From Fidelibacterota bacterium (lineage in GTDB: Bacteria; Fidelibacterota; Marinisomatia; Marinisomatales; UBA8229): a stretch of DNA of 5,488 bases. The position numbers and the translations under genes are program-made. Position 1 is the stretch's first letter. Every line of letters begins with the position of its first letter. The stretch is from assembly GCA_003535775.1 (NCBI GenBank), contig DPYO01000030.1, forward strand, positions 1-5,488, written 5' to 3'. Shown here in pieces: positions 1-4,819 of the stretch. The notes beneath the pieces were generated by a model. That model did no database searches and had not been told where the DNA came from. It saw only the letters and a list, made by a program, of their open reading frames with translations.

Positions 1-510
1 ATTAAAGCTGCAGGTACAGCGCCAAACGGTGCAAATCTTCAGCCCTGGAAATTCATTGTTATCTCAAGTCCAAAAGTGAAACAAAAAATTAGAATTGCTG
101 CCGAAGAAGAAGAAGAAACCTTTTATAAGGATGGGGCTCCACAGGAGTGGCTGGAAGTATTAAAACCACTAGGAACGAATGAAGAAAAACCCTTTCTTGA
201 GGATGCACCCTATTTGATTGCAATATTCATGAAAAAACATACTGTTGATTCTCAAAACAGAATATCAAAACATTATTATGTTCATGAATCAGTAGGAATT
301 GCCACTGGGATATTGATAACTGCGTTACATTTTTCAGGGTTGGTCACATTAACTCATACACCAAGTCCAATGAGATTTTTAAATGAGATATTAGATAGAC
401 CAAAAAATGAAAAACCGTATTTACTTTTAGTCGTTGGGCATCCTGCTGACAAAGCTCTCATCCCAAATATTACAAAGAAAAAATTTGGTGAGATTTGTTC
501 AATTATTTAA
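1..510 (+). CDS. Iodotyrosine deiodinase-like nitroreductase (5' partial)
   Basis: The frame is open from base 1 to the TAA at 508-510. It gives 169 residues, about 50 short of a typical bacterial member, so the start lies left of the window; the GTG at 76 is internal. Near the left edge is the flavin-site motif APNGANLQPW (residues 7-16). The helical lid follows: a five-Glu run (35-39), then Y42 and K63. Aligned from memory with human IYD, E38, Y42 and K63 match E157, Y161 and K182, which hold the zwitterion of the halotyrosine. The C-terminal half carries YYVHESVGIATG and LTHTPSPM, both typical of this branch. The family are FMN-dependent homodimers that reductively dehalogenate iodo-, bromo- or chlorotyrosine using a separate electron donor. 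The N-terminal Arg-rich FMN phosphate site is off-window. A generic nitroreductase activity is the alternative. Family is secure; substrate is inferred. Confidence 0.9.
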   Translation: MKAAGTAPNGANLQPWKFIVISSPKVKQKIRIAAEEEEETFYKDGAPQEWLEVLKPLGTNEEKPFLEDAPYLIAIFMKKHTVDSQNRISKHYYVHESVGIATGILITALHFSGLVTLTHTPSPMRFLNEILDRPKNEKPYLLLVVGHPADKALIPNITKKKFGEICSII

Positions 511-527
511 CATGAGATAATTAGTAA

Positions 528-884
528 GTGACAAATAGGGTTTTCCCCTGCCTGTTGATTTTTGCTTTAGTTTTTTTTTGTTGTGAAGATGAAGATATTA
601 AACAACATAAAATCAGATATGAAGTCAGGACAAGTCCAGAAGAAGATCTTTTGTTTGAAATATCCTATACGACTCCATCTGGATTGGAGGAAGCTGAAAT
701 TACCGTTAATGATGCTGGGATTTGGTCTAGTTCGGATCACATATTTTACACTGGAGATTTTGTTGGATTAAATCTCATAAATTGTGGAGGGAAAGTTGAT
801 TGTTTTGGTTTTATTTATATGGATGATAATGAAGTAAAGGAATGTACCGGAGAGGGAGACTCCTGTCTCTATATAGTACCATAG
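528..884 (+). CDS. Small MmpS-like lipoprotein
   Basis: This 118-residue protein begins at a GTG. The start is almost forced, because TAG and TAA codons in the same frame sit directly upstream (522-527) and the next possible start would remove the signal. Residues 4-19 form a lipoprotein-type signal: one Arg, a hydrophobic run, then FFCC followed by the acidic EDED, so lipidation at C18 or C19 is likely. The mature part begins with KIRYEV and looks like a small all-beta domain. Its layout (a YEV strand, an ISYTTPSG turn, a GDFVGL strand, and an edge strand ending in CLYIV) recalls the MmpS/Ig-like secreted domains common in Bacteroidota-type genomes. Four further cysteines (C86, C92, C106, C113) could form two disulfides. 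It lies 17 nt after the nitroreductase gene and may share its transcript, though the Shine-Dalgarno is poor. Function unknown. Confidence 0.75.
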   Translation: MTNRVFPCLLIFALVFFCCEDEDIKQHKIRYEVRTSPEEDLLFEISYTTPSGLEEAEITVNDAGIWSSSDHIFYTGDFVGLNLINCGGKVDCFGFIYMDDNEVKECTGEGDSCLYIVP

Positions 885-943
885 GGACCCGAGTTAGATC
901 ATTGGTTAAACTACAATTGAAAATCTTCACAGGGGTTCATTTT

Positions 944-973
944 TTGGAATAATTTCAGTTTGAAATTTATGAT
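944..973 (+). promoter_or_regulatory. Possible sigma-70-type promoter before the methyltransferase gene
   Basis: TTGGAA (944-949) and TATGAT (968-973) are separated by 18 nt, close to the sigma-70 consensus. They lie in the 108-nt gap before the homocysteine methyltransferase gene. Transcription would begin near 980, leaving only about 13 nt before the TTG at 993 but about 55 nt before the ATG at 1035. The region is AT-rich, so a chance match is possible. Confidence 0.3.
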
Positions 974-992
974 ATATTAAACTGTACAGATT

Positions 993-1895
993 TTGAAGGA
1001 TAATTTCAAATCAGGAAAAGATAAAGTACTTTTGATGGATGGCGCCATGGGAACAGAATTAATCCGTGAGGGACTTGATCTTTCTTTGCCACTTTGGTCC
1101 GGAGATATAAATCTCACTCACCCTGGGTATGTATCCAAGATCCATGAAGAATATGTGCAGGCTGGTGCAGACATAGTGACGACGAATACATTCCGTACTA
1201 CTCCCAGAACCTATATTCATGCTGGTTATTCAAAACTTGAAGCCAGGGAAAGAGCTCAAAAAAGTCTGAAATCTGCAGTAGATCTGGCAAAAAAGGCTGC
1301 TGGTAAAAAATGTTATGTAGCTGGCTCTATAGCCCCATTGGAAGATTGTTATTCTCCTGAGCGTTTTCCTGGAGATGAGGAAGCATTGGAGGAATTTTAT
1401 GAACTTGGGAAATGGCTTTGTTCCGCAGGAGTAGACTTTTTATTATTTGAAACAATGGGGTGCGGAAAAGAAATCAATGCGGCCTTGCAAGCAACATCAG
1501 ATATAAAGATTCCACGCTGGATAAGTCTGATTTTAAAAAATGGGAACACACTTTTGGATGGTTCAAGCTTAAGAGAGACACTTTTTGAATTACGGAATAA
1601 AGGTATTGAAAAGGTTTTATTGAATTGCAATGTGCTTCGTGTTACCGGGGAGGGATTGGAAATTATCAAAGAACATTGGAAGAACTCCTGGGGTGTTTAT
1701 CCCAATGCAGGATTGAAAATGCCATCCAAAGGTGGACACATTTCTTCAAGAGTCTCAATAAATCAATTTGTGACAGAAATGCGTCGATTCCTTAAGATGG
1801 GAGCTCAAGTTGTGGGAGCCTGCTGCGGCTCCACTCCGGGTCACATTTTGGAATTAAGGAAATGTGTTGATATTTTTACTAAGGGTGAATCATGA
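993..1895 (+). CDS. Homocysteine S-methyltransferase family protein
   Basis: This is a 300-residue stand-alone homocysteine-binding (betaine-homocysteine methyltransferase type) TIM barrel, normal length for the family. Visible landmarks are DGAMGTEL (16-23) at the first strand, TTNTFRT (63-69), LLFETM (150-155), LLNCN with C212, GVYPNAG (234-240), and VGACCGSTPGHI with C277 and C278. C212, C277 and C278 are the three zinc ligands that activate the homocysteine thiol, so the enzyme looks intact. Relatives move a methyl group from S-methylmethionine, betaine or a similar small donor onto homocysteine to make methionine. No cobalamin or folate domain is attached, so it is not a full MetH. The donor cannot be told from sequence. 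The TTG start at 993 keeps the first barrel strand but lacks a good Shine-Dalgarno; TTG 1032 or ATG 1035 follow an AGGAAAAG (1013-1020) but would trim that strand. Confidence 0.9.
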   Translation: MKDNFKSGKDKVLLMDGAMGTELIREGLDLSLPLWSGDINLTHPGYVSKIHEEYVQAGADIVTTNTFRTTPRTYIHAGYSKLEARERAQKSLKSAVDLAKKAAGKKCYVAGSIAPLEDCYSPERFPGDEEALEEFYELGKWLCSAGVDFLLFETMGCGKEINAALQATSDIKIPRWISLILKNGNTLLDGSSLRETLFELRNKGIEKVLLNCNVLRVTGEGLEIIKEHWKNSWGVYPNAGLKMPSKGGHISSRVSINQFVTEMRRFLKMGAQVVGACCGSTPGHILELRKCVDIFTKGES

Positions 1896-1899
1896 TAAG

Positions 1900-1970
1900 G
1901 ATATTGCGAATATACATAATCGGGAACGAAACCTATATCAGATGAGGGGAACAACAGCTTTATTTTCTTT
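1900..1970 (+). repeat. Intergenic direct repeat, copy 1
   Basis: This stretch matches 2236-2306 without gaps at a constant offset of 336 nt: I count 51 identical positions of 71. The strongest blocks are TATTGC (1902-1907), GGGA followed by C and AAAC (1922-1932), ATGA (1942-1945) and the 13-nt identity ACAACAGCTTTAT (1951-1963). The copy begins just after the methyltransferase stop codon and ends on the base before the ATG of the small membrane protein. I do not recognise the element. It could be a mobile intergenic repeat, a shared leader or control region, or the remains of a duplication. Confidence 0.7.
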
Positions 1971-2165
1971 ATGAATCGCCATATTTTTAAAATATCATTA
2001 GGCATCATTCTGGTAATCATTGGACTAATTGGTAGTCTCATCCCCATATTTCAGGGTTGGATTTTCGGTATACCGGGTCTCATTATATTGGCAAACTATT
2101 TTCCGCCAATTAAGCGCCTGTTAAACTGGGCAAAAGAAAAAACTGGATTTCATACAGAGGATTGA
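1971..2165 (+). CDS. Small PGPGW-type two-helix membrane protein
   Basis: The product is 64 residues. A short basic N-terminus (MNRHIFK) precedes a hydrophobic segment at about residues 8-26. A polar turn with IFQGW follows, then a second hydrophobic segment (about 30-43) and an amphipathic basic tail containing PPIKRLLNWAKEK. This helix, GW turn, helix, FPxxKRLLxWAK layout is the pattern of the putative transmembrane PGPGW family, whose role is unknown; here the motif is the degenerate IFQGW instead of PGPGW. The frame is open upstream to 1920 but contains no ATG, GTG or TTG before 1971, so the ATG is the only ordinary start. The nearest purine-rich stretch, GAGGGGA (1944-1950), is about 20 nt away, too far for a normal ribosome site. 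It follows the methyltransferase gene by 75 nt, a gap filled by a repeat copy. Confidence 0.75.
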   Translation: MNRHIFKISLGIILVIIGLIGSLIPIFQGWIFGIPGLIILANYFPPIKRLLNWAKEKTGFHTED

Positions 2166-2214
2166 TCACAAGGGATTTAGGGTGACTCTACCTAATGCCA
2201 TCACCCGATATACT

Positions 2215-2239
2215 TACCTGTAAGCTTTGTTTACAGGTA
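2215..2239. repeat. Inverted repeat (9-bp perfect stem, extendable to 11)
   Basis: TACCTGTAA (2215-2223) is an exact reverse complement of TTACAGGTA (2231-2239) across seven bases. One G-T and one C-G pair can extend the stem inward, leaving a TTT loop. It lies 50 nt after the small membrane-protein stop. No T-run follows on either strand, so it is not a standard intrinsic terminator. Its right arm overlaps the start of repeat copy 2. A weaker pair, GGGTGA (2180-2185) and TCACCC (2201-2206), sits just upstream. Confidence 0.6.
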
Positions 2240-2306
2240 TTGCTGAAATTCATCATTGGGAGCAAAACGGACACAAAATGATGGACACAACAGCTTTATC
2301 TTCCTT
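2236..2306 (+). repeat. Intergenic direct repeat, copy 2
   Basis: This is the partner of 1900-1970, about 72% identical and in the same orientation. The best-kept part is 2278-2306, where 24 of 29 positions match and ACAACAGCTTTAT (2287-2299) is exact. It ends inside the TTGCAA hexamer (2305-2310) proposed as the -35 box of the tRNA gene, so both copies end exactly where a gene's expression signals begin. Confidence 0.7.
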
Positions 2307-2333
2307 GCAAACTGATAGTCAAAGTGATAATTT
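2305..2333 (+). promoter_or_regulatory. Probable promoter of the tRNA-Gly gene
   Basis: TTGCAA (2305-2310) and TAATTT (2328-2333) are 17 nt apart. The overlapping GATAAT (2326-2331) is an alternative -10 with shorter spacing. Transcription would begin near 2340, some 7 nt before the mature tRNA 5' end, a usual arrangement for a single tRNA gene. Called by eye from hexamers and position only. Confidence 0.4.
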
Positions 2334-2346
2334 CACGAGAGTTAAT

Positions 2347-2418
2347 GCGGGCGTCGTATAATGGTTATTACCCGAGCTTCCCAAGCTCGTGACGTGAGTT
2401 CGATTCTCATCGCCCGCT
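2347..2418 (+). tRNA. tRNA-Gly, anticodon CCC
   Basis: A complete 72-nt cloverleaf can be drawn. The acceptor stem is GCGGGCG (2347-2353) with CGCCCGC (2411-2417), all seven pairs Watson-Crick, and the discriminator base T2418 is typical of bacterial tRNA-Gly. The anticodon stem is CGAGC/GCTCG (2373-2377, 2385-2389), closing the loop TTCCCAA with anticodon CCC at 2380-2382, which reads GGG. The T arm is GTGAG, TTCGATT, CTCAT (2394-2410). The 3' CCA is not encoded (CTGG follows), so it must be added by tRNA nucleotidyltransferase. The gene stands alone and converges on the hydrolase gene, with 17 nt between them. Confidence 0.97.
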
Positions 2419-2435
2419 CTGGTTTATTCTGAAAT

Positions 2436-3194
2436 TTATACATTAATCACCATCCCGTCGTAAGCCATCTCAATTTTTCCATTATAGTATTCTGAAACTG
2501 TACCAAGGATATCTGTTTTTAAGACTTCAGGATAAAAATGTGTTAGCACTAATTTTTTACATTTGGTTTCGCAGGCAATTTTTCCGCATTCTGAAGGAGT
2601 TAAATGGTTTTCTTGTTTCATTTCATCTGGCGCTGAACATTCGAGGATTAAGATCTTAGCATCATGAGCACTTTCAATAAGTTCCGTACAGAGTGTTGTG
2701 TCTCCTGAATAAAAAATATCATTTCCTGTTCCGTCATCAAAACGAAAAGTAATACTGTGATCAGTATGGATGGTTCGGTTACAAGTTATATTCAAATCGG
2801 TTAGAGCAATCTTTTCTCTGGTTACCTCTTTAATTTTGATATCCATATCTTCAGGTAAAACCCATTGCCCAAAAATGTCCATCATTCGATTAAAAAATGA
2901 TTGAAATCCTTTTGGTCCGATTATCTGAAGTGTTCGATCCAGTGTTTGAACTTTTGGATCATGTTTAAACGCAAATAGCAGTGGAATTAAATCCATAGTA
3001 TGATCAGGATGGAGATGGGAATAGCAAATTGTATCAATCTTCCTGTAATCTAAATTGAATTCCGGAAATTTTCTTAACGTACCGGATCCACCGTCTATCA
3101 AAATAGAATGATGTTCTGTTTCAAGAAAATATCCGCTGTTTCCCCTTCCGGCCTGTGGAATTAACACTCCAGAACCAATAACCGTTAATTTCAT
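2436..3194 (-). CDS. RNase Z/YhfI-like metallo-beta-lactamase-fold hydrolase
   Basis: This 252-residue protein keeps the full dinuclear metal set of the RNase Z-like branch: H60, H62, D64 and H65 in HLHPDH, H143 in TIHTDHS, D165 in SGDT, and H219 in LTHFYPE. The HLTP motif with H197 is also present. It opens with the KLTVIGSG strand and the IDGGSG motif. Compared with true RNase Z (about 300 residues) it is short and shows no obvious room for the glycine-rich exosite arm that grips tRNA. It therefore resembles YhfI-like phosphodiesterases of about 245 residues, and the substrate is unknown. A cytoplasmic location is likely, as there is no signal peptide. The ATG is 12 nt after the reductase stop with no Shine-Dalgarno, suggesting co-transcription. 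It ends next to a tRNA gene lacking CCA, but the missing arm argues against reading that as functional linkage. Confidence 0.88.
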   Translation of the reverse strand: MKLTVIGSGVLIPQAGRGNSGYFLETEHHSILIDGGSGTLRKFPEFNLDYRKIDTICYSHLHPDHTMDLIPLLFAFKHDPKVQTLDRTLQIIGPKGFQSFFNRMMDIFGQWVLPEDMDIKIKEVTREKIALTDLNITCNRTIHTDHSITFRFDDGTGNDIFYSGDTTLCTELIESAHDAKILILECSAPDEMKQENHLTPSECGKIACETKCKKLVLTHFYPEVLKTDILGTVSEYYNGKIEMAYDGMVINV

Positions 3195-3206
3195 AAAAAA
3201 TGATTT

Positions 3207-4229
3207 TTATGATGAGACGTTGATAACAATTTTCCCGTGACTTTTTCTTGATTCCATCAGTTCATGTGCTTTTGCTAATTCTTCAAAATTGAAAATATGT
3301 CCAACCACTGGTTTTATATTATTTTTTTCCATAAAAGTATTTAATTCGTTCCAGGTCTGTTGAAGTTGCTTTTCGTCAGGTAACAAGTAACCCAGATGAG
3401 TTGCCATGACACCATAGGATTTTTCTGCCATTTTCATGATGGTTGCCTTTGGCATGTCACGCCATGTCCTGAGCCAACTCAGGGGATTCCACTTTTGCAA
3501 ATTCATACTTGCAAATCCTGCTATTACAATCCGTCCCAATGGATTTAAAAGACGGAGGCTCTTTTTATAAACATCACCGCCTACTACTTCCAGGATGACG
3601 TCAACGCCTTTTCCATTGGTCATTTTTTTAATTTCATTTTCGAAATCCTGTGTCCGATAGTTAATTGCGCCATCGATGTTTAAGTCGGATAGAAGTTTGA
3701 TTTTCTCATCACTTCCTGCAGTTCCAAAGACGGTACACCCGAAATGTTTTGCCAGTTGAACTGCTGCTGTTCCAACACCTCCTGCTGCCGCATGGATGAG
3801 AACAGAGTCGGTGGAGCGGAGGCGTGCCATTTCAAACAGGCTTACCCAGGCTGTCAGATAGTTTACAGCATAGGCAGCATTCTCTTCAGGCGAAAATGAC
3901 TCAATAACCGGCAATGCCTGCCGTTCTTTTACAATTATTTTTTCAGCATAAGATCCAAACTGAGTTCCAACAATAACGTGCTCTCCAATTTGGCGATGGG
4001 ACACATTTTCACCTAAGGCTTCAACTTCCCCAAATGCTTCCATCCCCAGGATGTAGGGAAGTTTTGGAGCCCAGCCATACATTCCTTTCCTGGATAAGAT
4101 TTCAGCATAATTAATTCCGATTCTCTTGATCTTTATTCGTATTTCCCCGGCATTTGGCTCCGGCTCAGGGACTTCTGCTATTTTAAGAACCGAAGGTTTT
4201 CCGTGCTTTGTTAATGTATATGCTTTCAT
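3207..4229 (-). CDS. VAT-1-like zinc-independent quinone oxidoreductase (MDR family)
   Basis: This 340-residue medium-chain dehydrogenase/reductase has an N-terminal GroES-like domain (about 1-125, with PEPEPNAGEIRIKI and GINYAEILSRKGMY). The Rossmann domain carries the NAD(P)H-binding HAAAGGVGTAAVQLAK motif (146-161). The C-terminal part, with WNPLSWLRTW (247-256), HLGYL (278-282) and IKPVVG, matches the VAT-1-homologue subgroup better than plain bacterial QOR. The cysteine-rich structural zinc loop and catalytic zinc ligands of alcohol dehydrogenases are absent. Relatives reduce quinones or alpha,beta-unsaturated carbonyls with NADPH; animal VAT-1 also has poorly understood membrane and lipid roles. 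The start is the ATG at 4227-4229, with AGGA seven bases upstream. The gene follows a probable small ORF by 4 nt and precedes the hydrolase by 12 nt. Substrate is not predictable from sequence. Confidence 0.92.
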   Translation of the reverse strand: MKAYTLTKHGKPSVLKIAEVPEPEPNAGEIRIKIKRIGINYAEILSRKGMYGWAPKLPYILGMEAFGEVEALGENVSHRQIGEHVIVGTQFGSYAEKIIVKERQALPVIESFSPEENAAYAVNYLTAWVSLFEMARLRSTDSVLIHAAAGGVGTAAVQLAKHFGCTVFGTAGSDEKIKLLSDLNIDGAINYRTQDFENEIKKMTNGKGVDVILEVVGGDVYKKSLRLLNPLGRIVIAGFASMNLQKWNPLSWLRTWRDMPKATIMKMAEKSYGVMATHLGYLLPDEKQLQQTWNELNTFMEKNNIKPVVGHIFNFEELAKAHELMESRKSHGKIVINVSS

Positions 4230-4233
4230 TTTT

Positions 4234-4371
4234 TTATCCTATAACCAGCTTGATAAAATCAGGAAGTAGGGTAGAGTTCGTGTCATCTTCTTTGAATTGC
4301 ATGAGCATTTCTTCTAACGATTTCTCAATAGAAGAGTGGTGATAATTGTGGTAATAATATTTCAGCCTCAC
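4234..4371 (-). CDS. Probable small hypothetical protein (45 residues)
   Basis: A GTG at 4369-4371 opens a 45-codon frame ending in TAA four bases before the reductase ATG. Support comes from the AGGA placed seven bases before the GTG, the same spacing as the next gene, and from its snug fit between two genes of the same cluster. The product has a Tyr/His-rich start (KYYYHNYHH, residues 4-12), a predicted helix with SSIEKSLEEMLMQFKEDD (13-30), and ends in LLPDFIKLVIG. No signal peptide or known domain is seen. The frame is open slightly further upstream (to a TAA at 4393-4395) but offers no better start. It could instead be the decayed end of an older gene, or chance. I do not recognise it. 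Confidence 0.4.
   Translation of the reverse strand: MRLKYYYHNYHHSSIEKSLEEMLMQFKEDDTNSTLLPDFIKLVIG
4237..4240 (-). promoter_or_regulatory. Shine-Dalgarno AGGA of the reductase gene
   Basis: On the minus strand AGGA lies seven bases before the ATG at 4229. It is embedded in the last sense codons of the small ORF ending at 4234, which suggests translational coupling and fixes the reductase start. Confidence 0.55.
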
Positions 4372-4378
4372 AACATTG

Positions 4379-4382
4379 TCCT
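4379..4382 (-). promoter_or_regulatory. Shine-Dalgarno AGGA of the 45-residue ORF
   Basis: AGGA on the minus strand precedes the GTG at 4371 by seven bases, matching the reductase site. An overlapping ATG (4374-4376) stops after two codons (TTG, then TGA), so the GTG is the meaningful start. Confidence 0.35.
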
Positions 4383-4404
4383 GGTAGTCTTGTTAGAAAT
4401 GATC

Positions 4405-4596
4405 TTATGACTTTTTCTTTATGGTATACGTAATGGTGGATGTTTTGGTGGTACCTTTTGAAGAAGGCTGCAATGGGAGAAGTTTTTCAAGTGAAATAAT
4501 ATAATCTTCGATTTTTTGCAGTTTTTTCTCAAGGGCTTTTAAACGGTTATCCACCGTCTTGGTAATTTTGGTGACCTGGGTGACACGGCGTTTCAT
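4405..4596 (-). CDS. Small basic coiled-coil protein, paralogue 2
   Basis: This 63-residue protein has a basic N-terminus, then a helix with heptad-like spacing at about residues 15-40 (VDNRLKALEKKLQKIEDYI and onward). A short Pro/Ser/Gly linker follows, then a basic beta-like tail, TSTITYTIKKKS (52-63). It matches the adjacent upstream gene in layout and residues: K..D-N/D-RL..(L/I)E..L..IE in the helix and T.(I/T)YTI.(K/R)K at the tail. They therefore look like tandem duplicates. Its ATG overlaps the upstream stop as ATGA, and GAGGA sits four bases before the ATG, inside the last codons of the upstream gene, so translation is probably coupled. There is no membrane segment or signal. It may dimerise or pair with its paralogue. 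I know no family for it. Confidence 0.75.
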   Translation of the reverse strand: MKRRVTQVTKITKTVDNRLKALEKKLQKIEDYIISLEKLLPLQPSSKGTTKTSTITYTIKKKS

Positions 4597-4796
4597 TTTT
4601 TCCTCAGAATAGTATAAATAATAGTCTTGGATGCCTTTTTATCAGGAGCTTTGGCTTTAGCCAGGATTTTCTCCAGCCGTTTTTCAATGTTCTCAAGTCG
4701 GTTTTCAATCCGAAGAAGTCGATCGTCTGCGGATTTTGTCCATCTGACCTTAGTTGTTGTGCTTTTATTAAGGGGTTTTAATGGTTGTTTTGACAT
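4593..4796 (-). CDS. Small basic coiled-coil protein, paralogue 1
   Basis: This 67-residue, strongly basic protein begins with a Lys/Thr-rich segment ending KVRWTK. A long amphipathic helix follows (about 24-48) with regular hydrophobic spacing, containing DDRLLRIENRLENIEKRL. A Lys/Ala/Pro linker then leads to the tail KTIIYTILRKK (57-67). The helix predicts a parallel coiled coil or helical bundle, with an Asn at a possible core position. It is the likely tandem duplicate of the next gene. It starts 23 nt after the transporter stop with no Shine-Dalgarno, so it may depend on ribosomes arriving from the transporter or on a leader-independent mechanism. The long reverse reading frame opposite it is only a shadow of the repetitive codons. 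Function unknown; partners could be nucleic acid, membrane lipid or its paralogue. Confidence 0.75.
   Translation of the reverse strand: MSKQPLKPLNKSTTTKVRWTKSADDRLLRIENRLENIEKRLEKILAKAKAPDKKASKTIIYTILRKK
4601..4605 (-). promoter_or_regulatory. Shine-Dalgarno GAGGA of paralogue 2
   Basis: GAGGA lies four bases before the ATG at 4596, within the Leu-Arg-Lys-Lys codons that end paralogue 1. It fixes the paralogue 2 start and supports coupled translation across the ATGA overlap. Confidence 0.6.
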
Positions 4797-4819
4797 GTTT
4801 ATTTACTATTGTAATTAAT

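Noticed and set aside
583..771. 62-codon ATG frame inside the lipoprotein gene
   Set aside because: It overlaps the better-supported lipoprotein in another frame and gives a product with no domain-like or signal features.
848..872. GGGAGAC/GTCTCT hairpin at the end of the lipoprotein gene as a terminator
   Set aside because: It lies before the stop codon within sense codons, the stem is only about five or six pairs, and no T-run follows.
911..960. Third degraded copy of the intergenic repeat before the methyltransferase gene
   Set aside because: Only a short ATCATTGG match nearby supports it; the conserved ACAACAGCTTTAT core is absent.
1397..1669. 90-codon minus-strand frame within the methyltransferase gene
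   Set aside because: It lies wholly inside a conserved enzyme gene on the other strand and its product resembles no family.
1841..2047. 68-codon minus-strand frame across the methyltransferase end and repeat copy 1
   Set aside because: It is antisense to two plus-strand genes and the product is not protein-like; open by chance.
1900..2306. Integron cassette with attC sites
   Set aside because: The repeats lack the paired GTTRRRY and RYYYAAC cores and the internal dyad symmetry of attC, and there is no integrase.
2278..2361. ATG frame (starting MMDTTALSSL) running into the tRNA gene
   Set aside because: It ends inside the tRNA, and its start lies in the repeat element; no coding support.
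2347..2435. tRNA 3' end as an integration (att) site
   Set aside because: No integrase gene and no duplicate of the tRNA 3' end are present in the window.
4627..4818. 63-codon plus-strand frame opposite coiled-coil paralogue 1
   Set aside because: Its Phe/Ser/Arg repeats are the mirror of the Glu/Arg/Asn heptad codons, a typical shadow frame.
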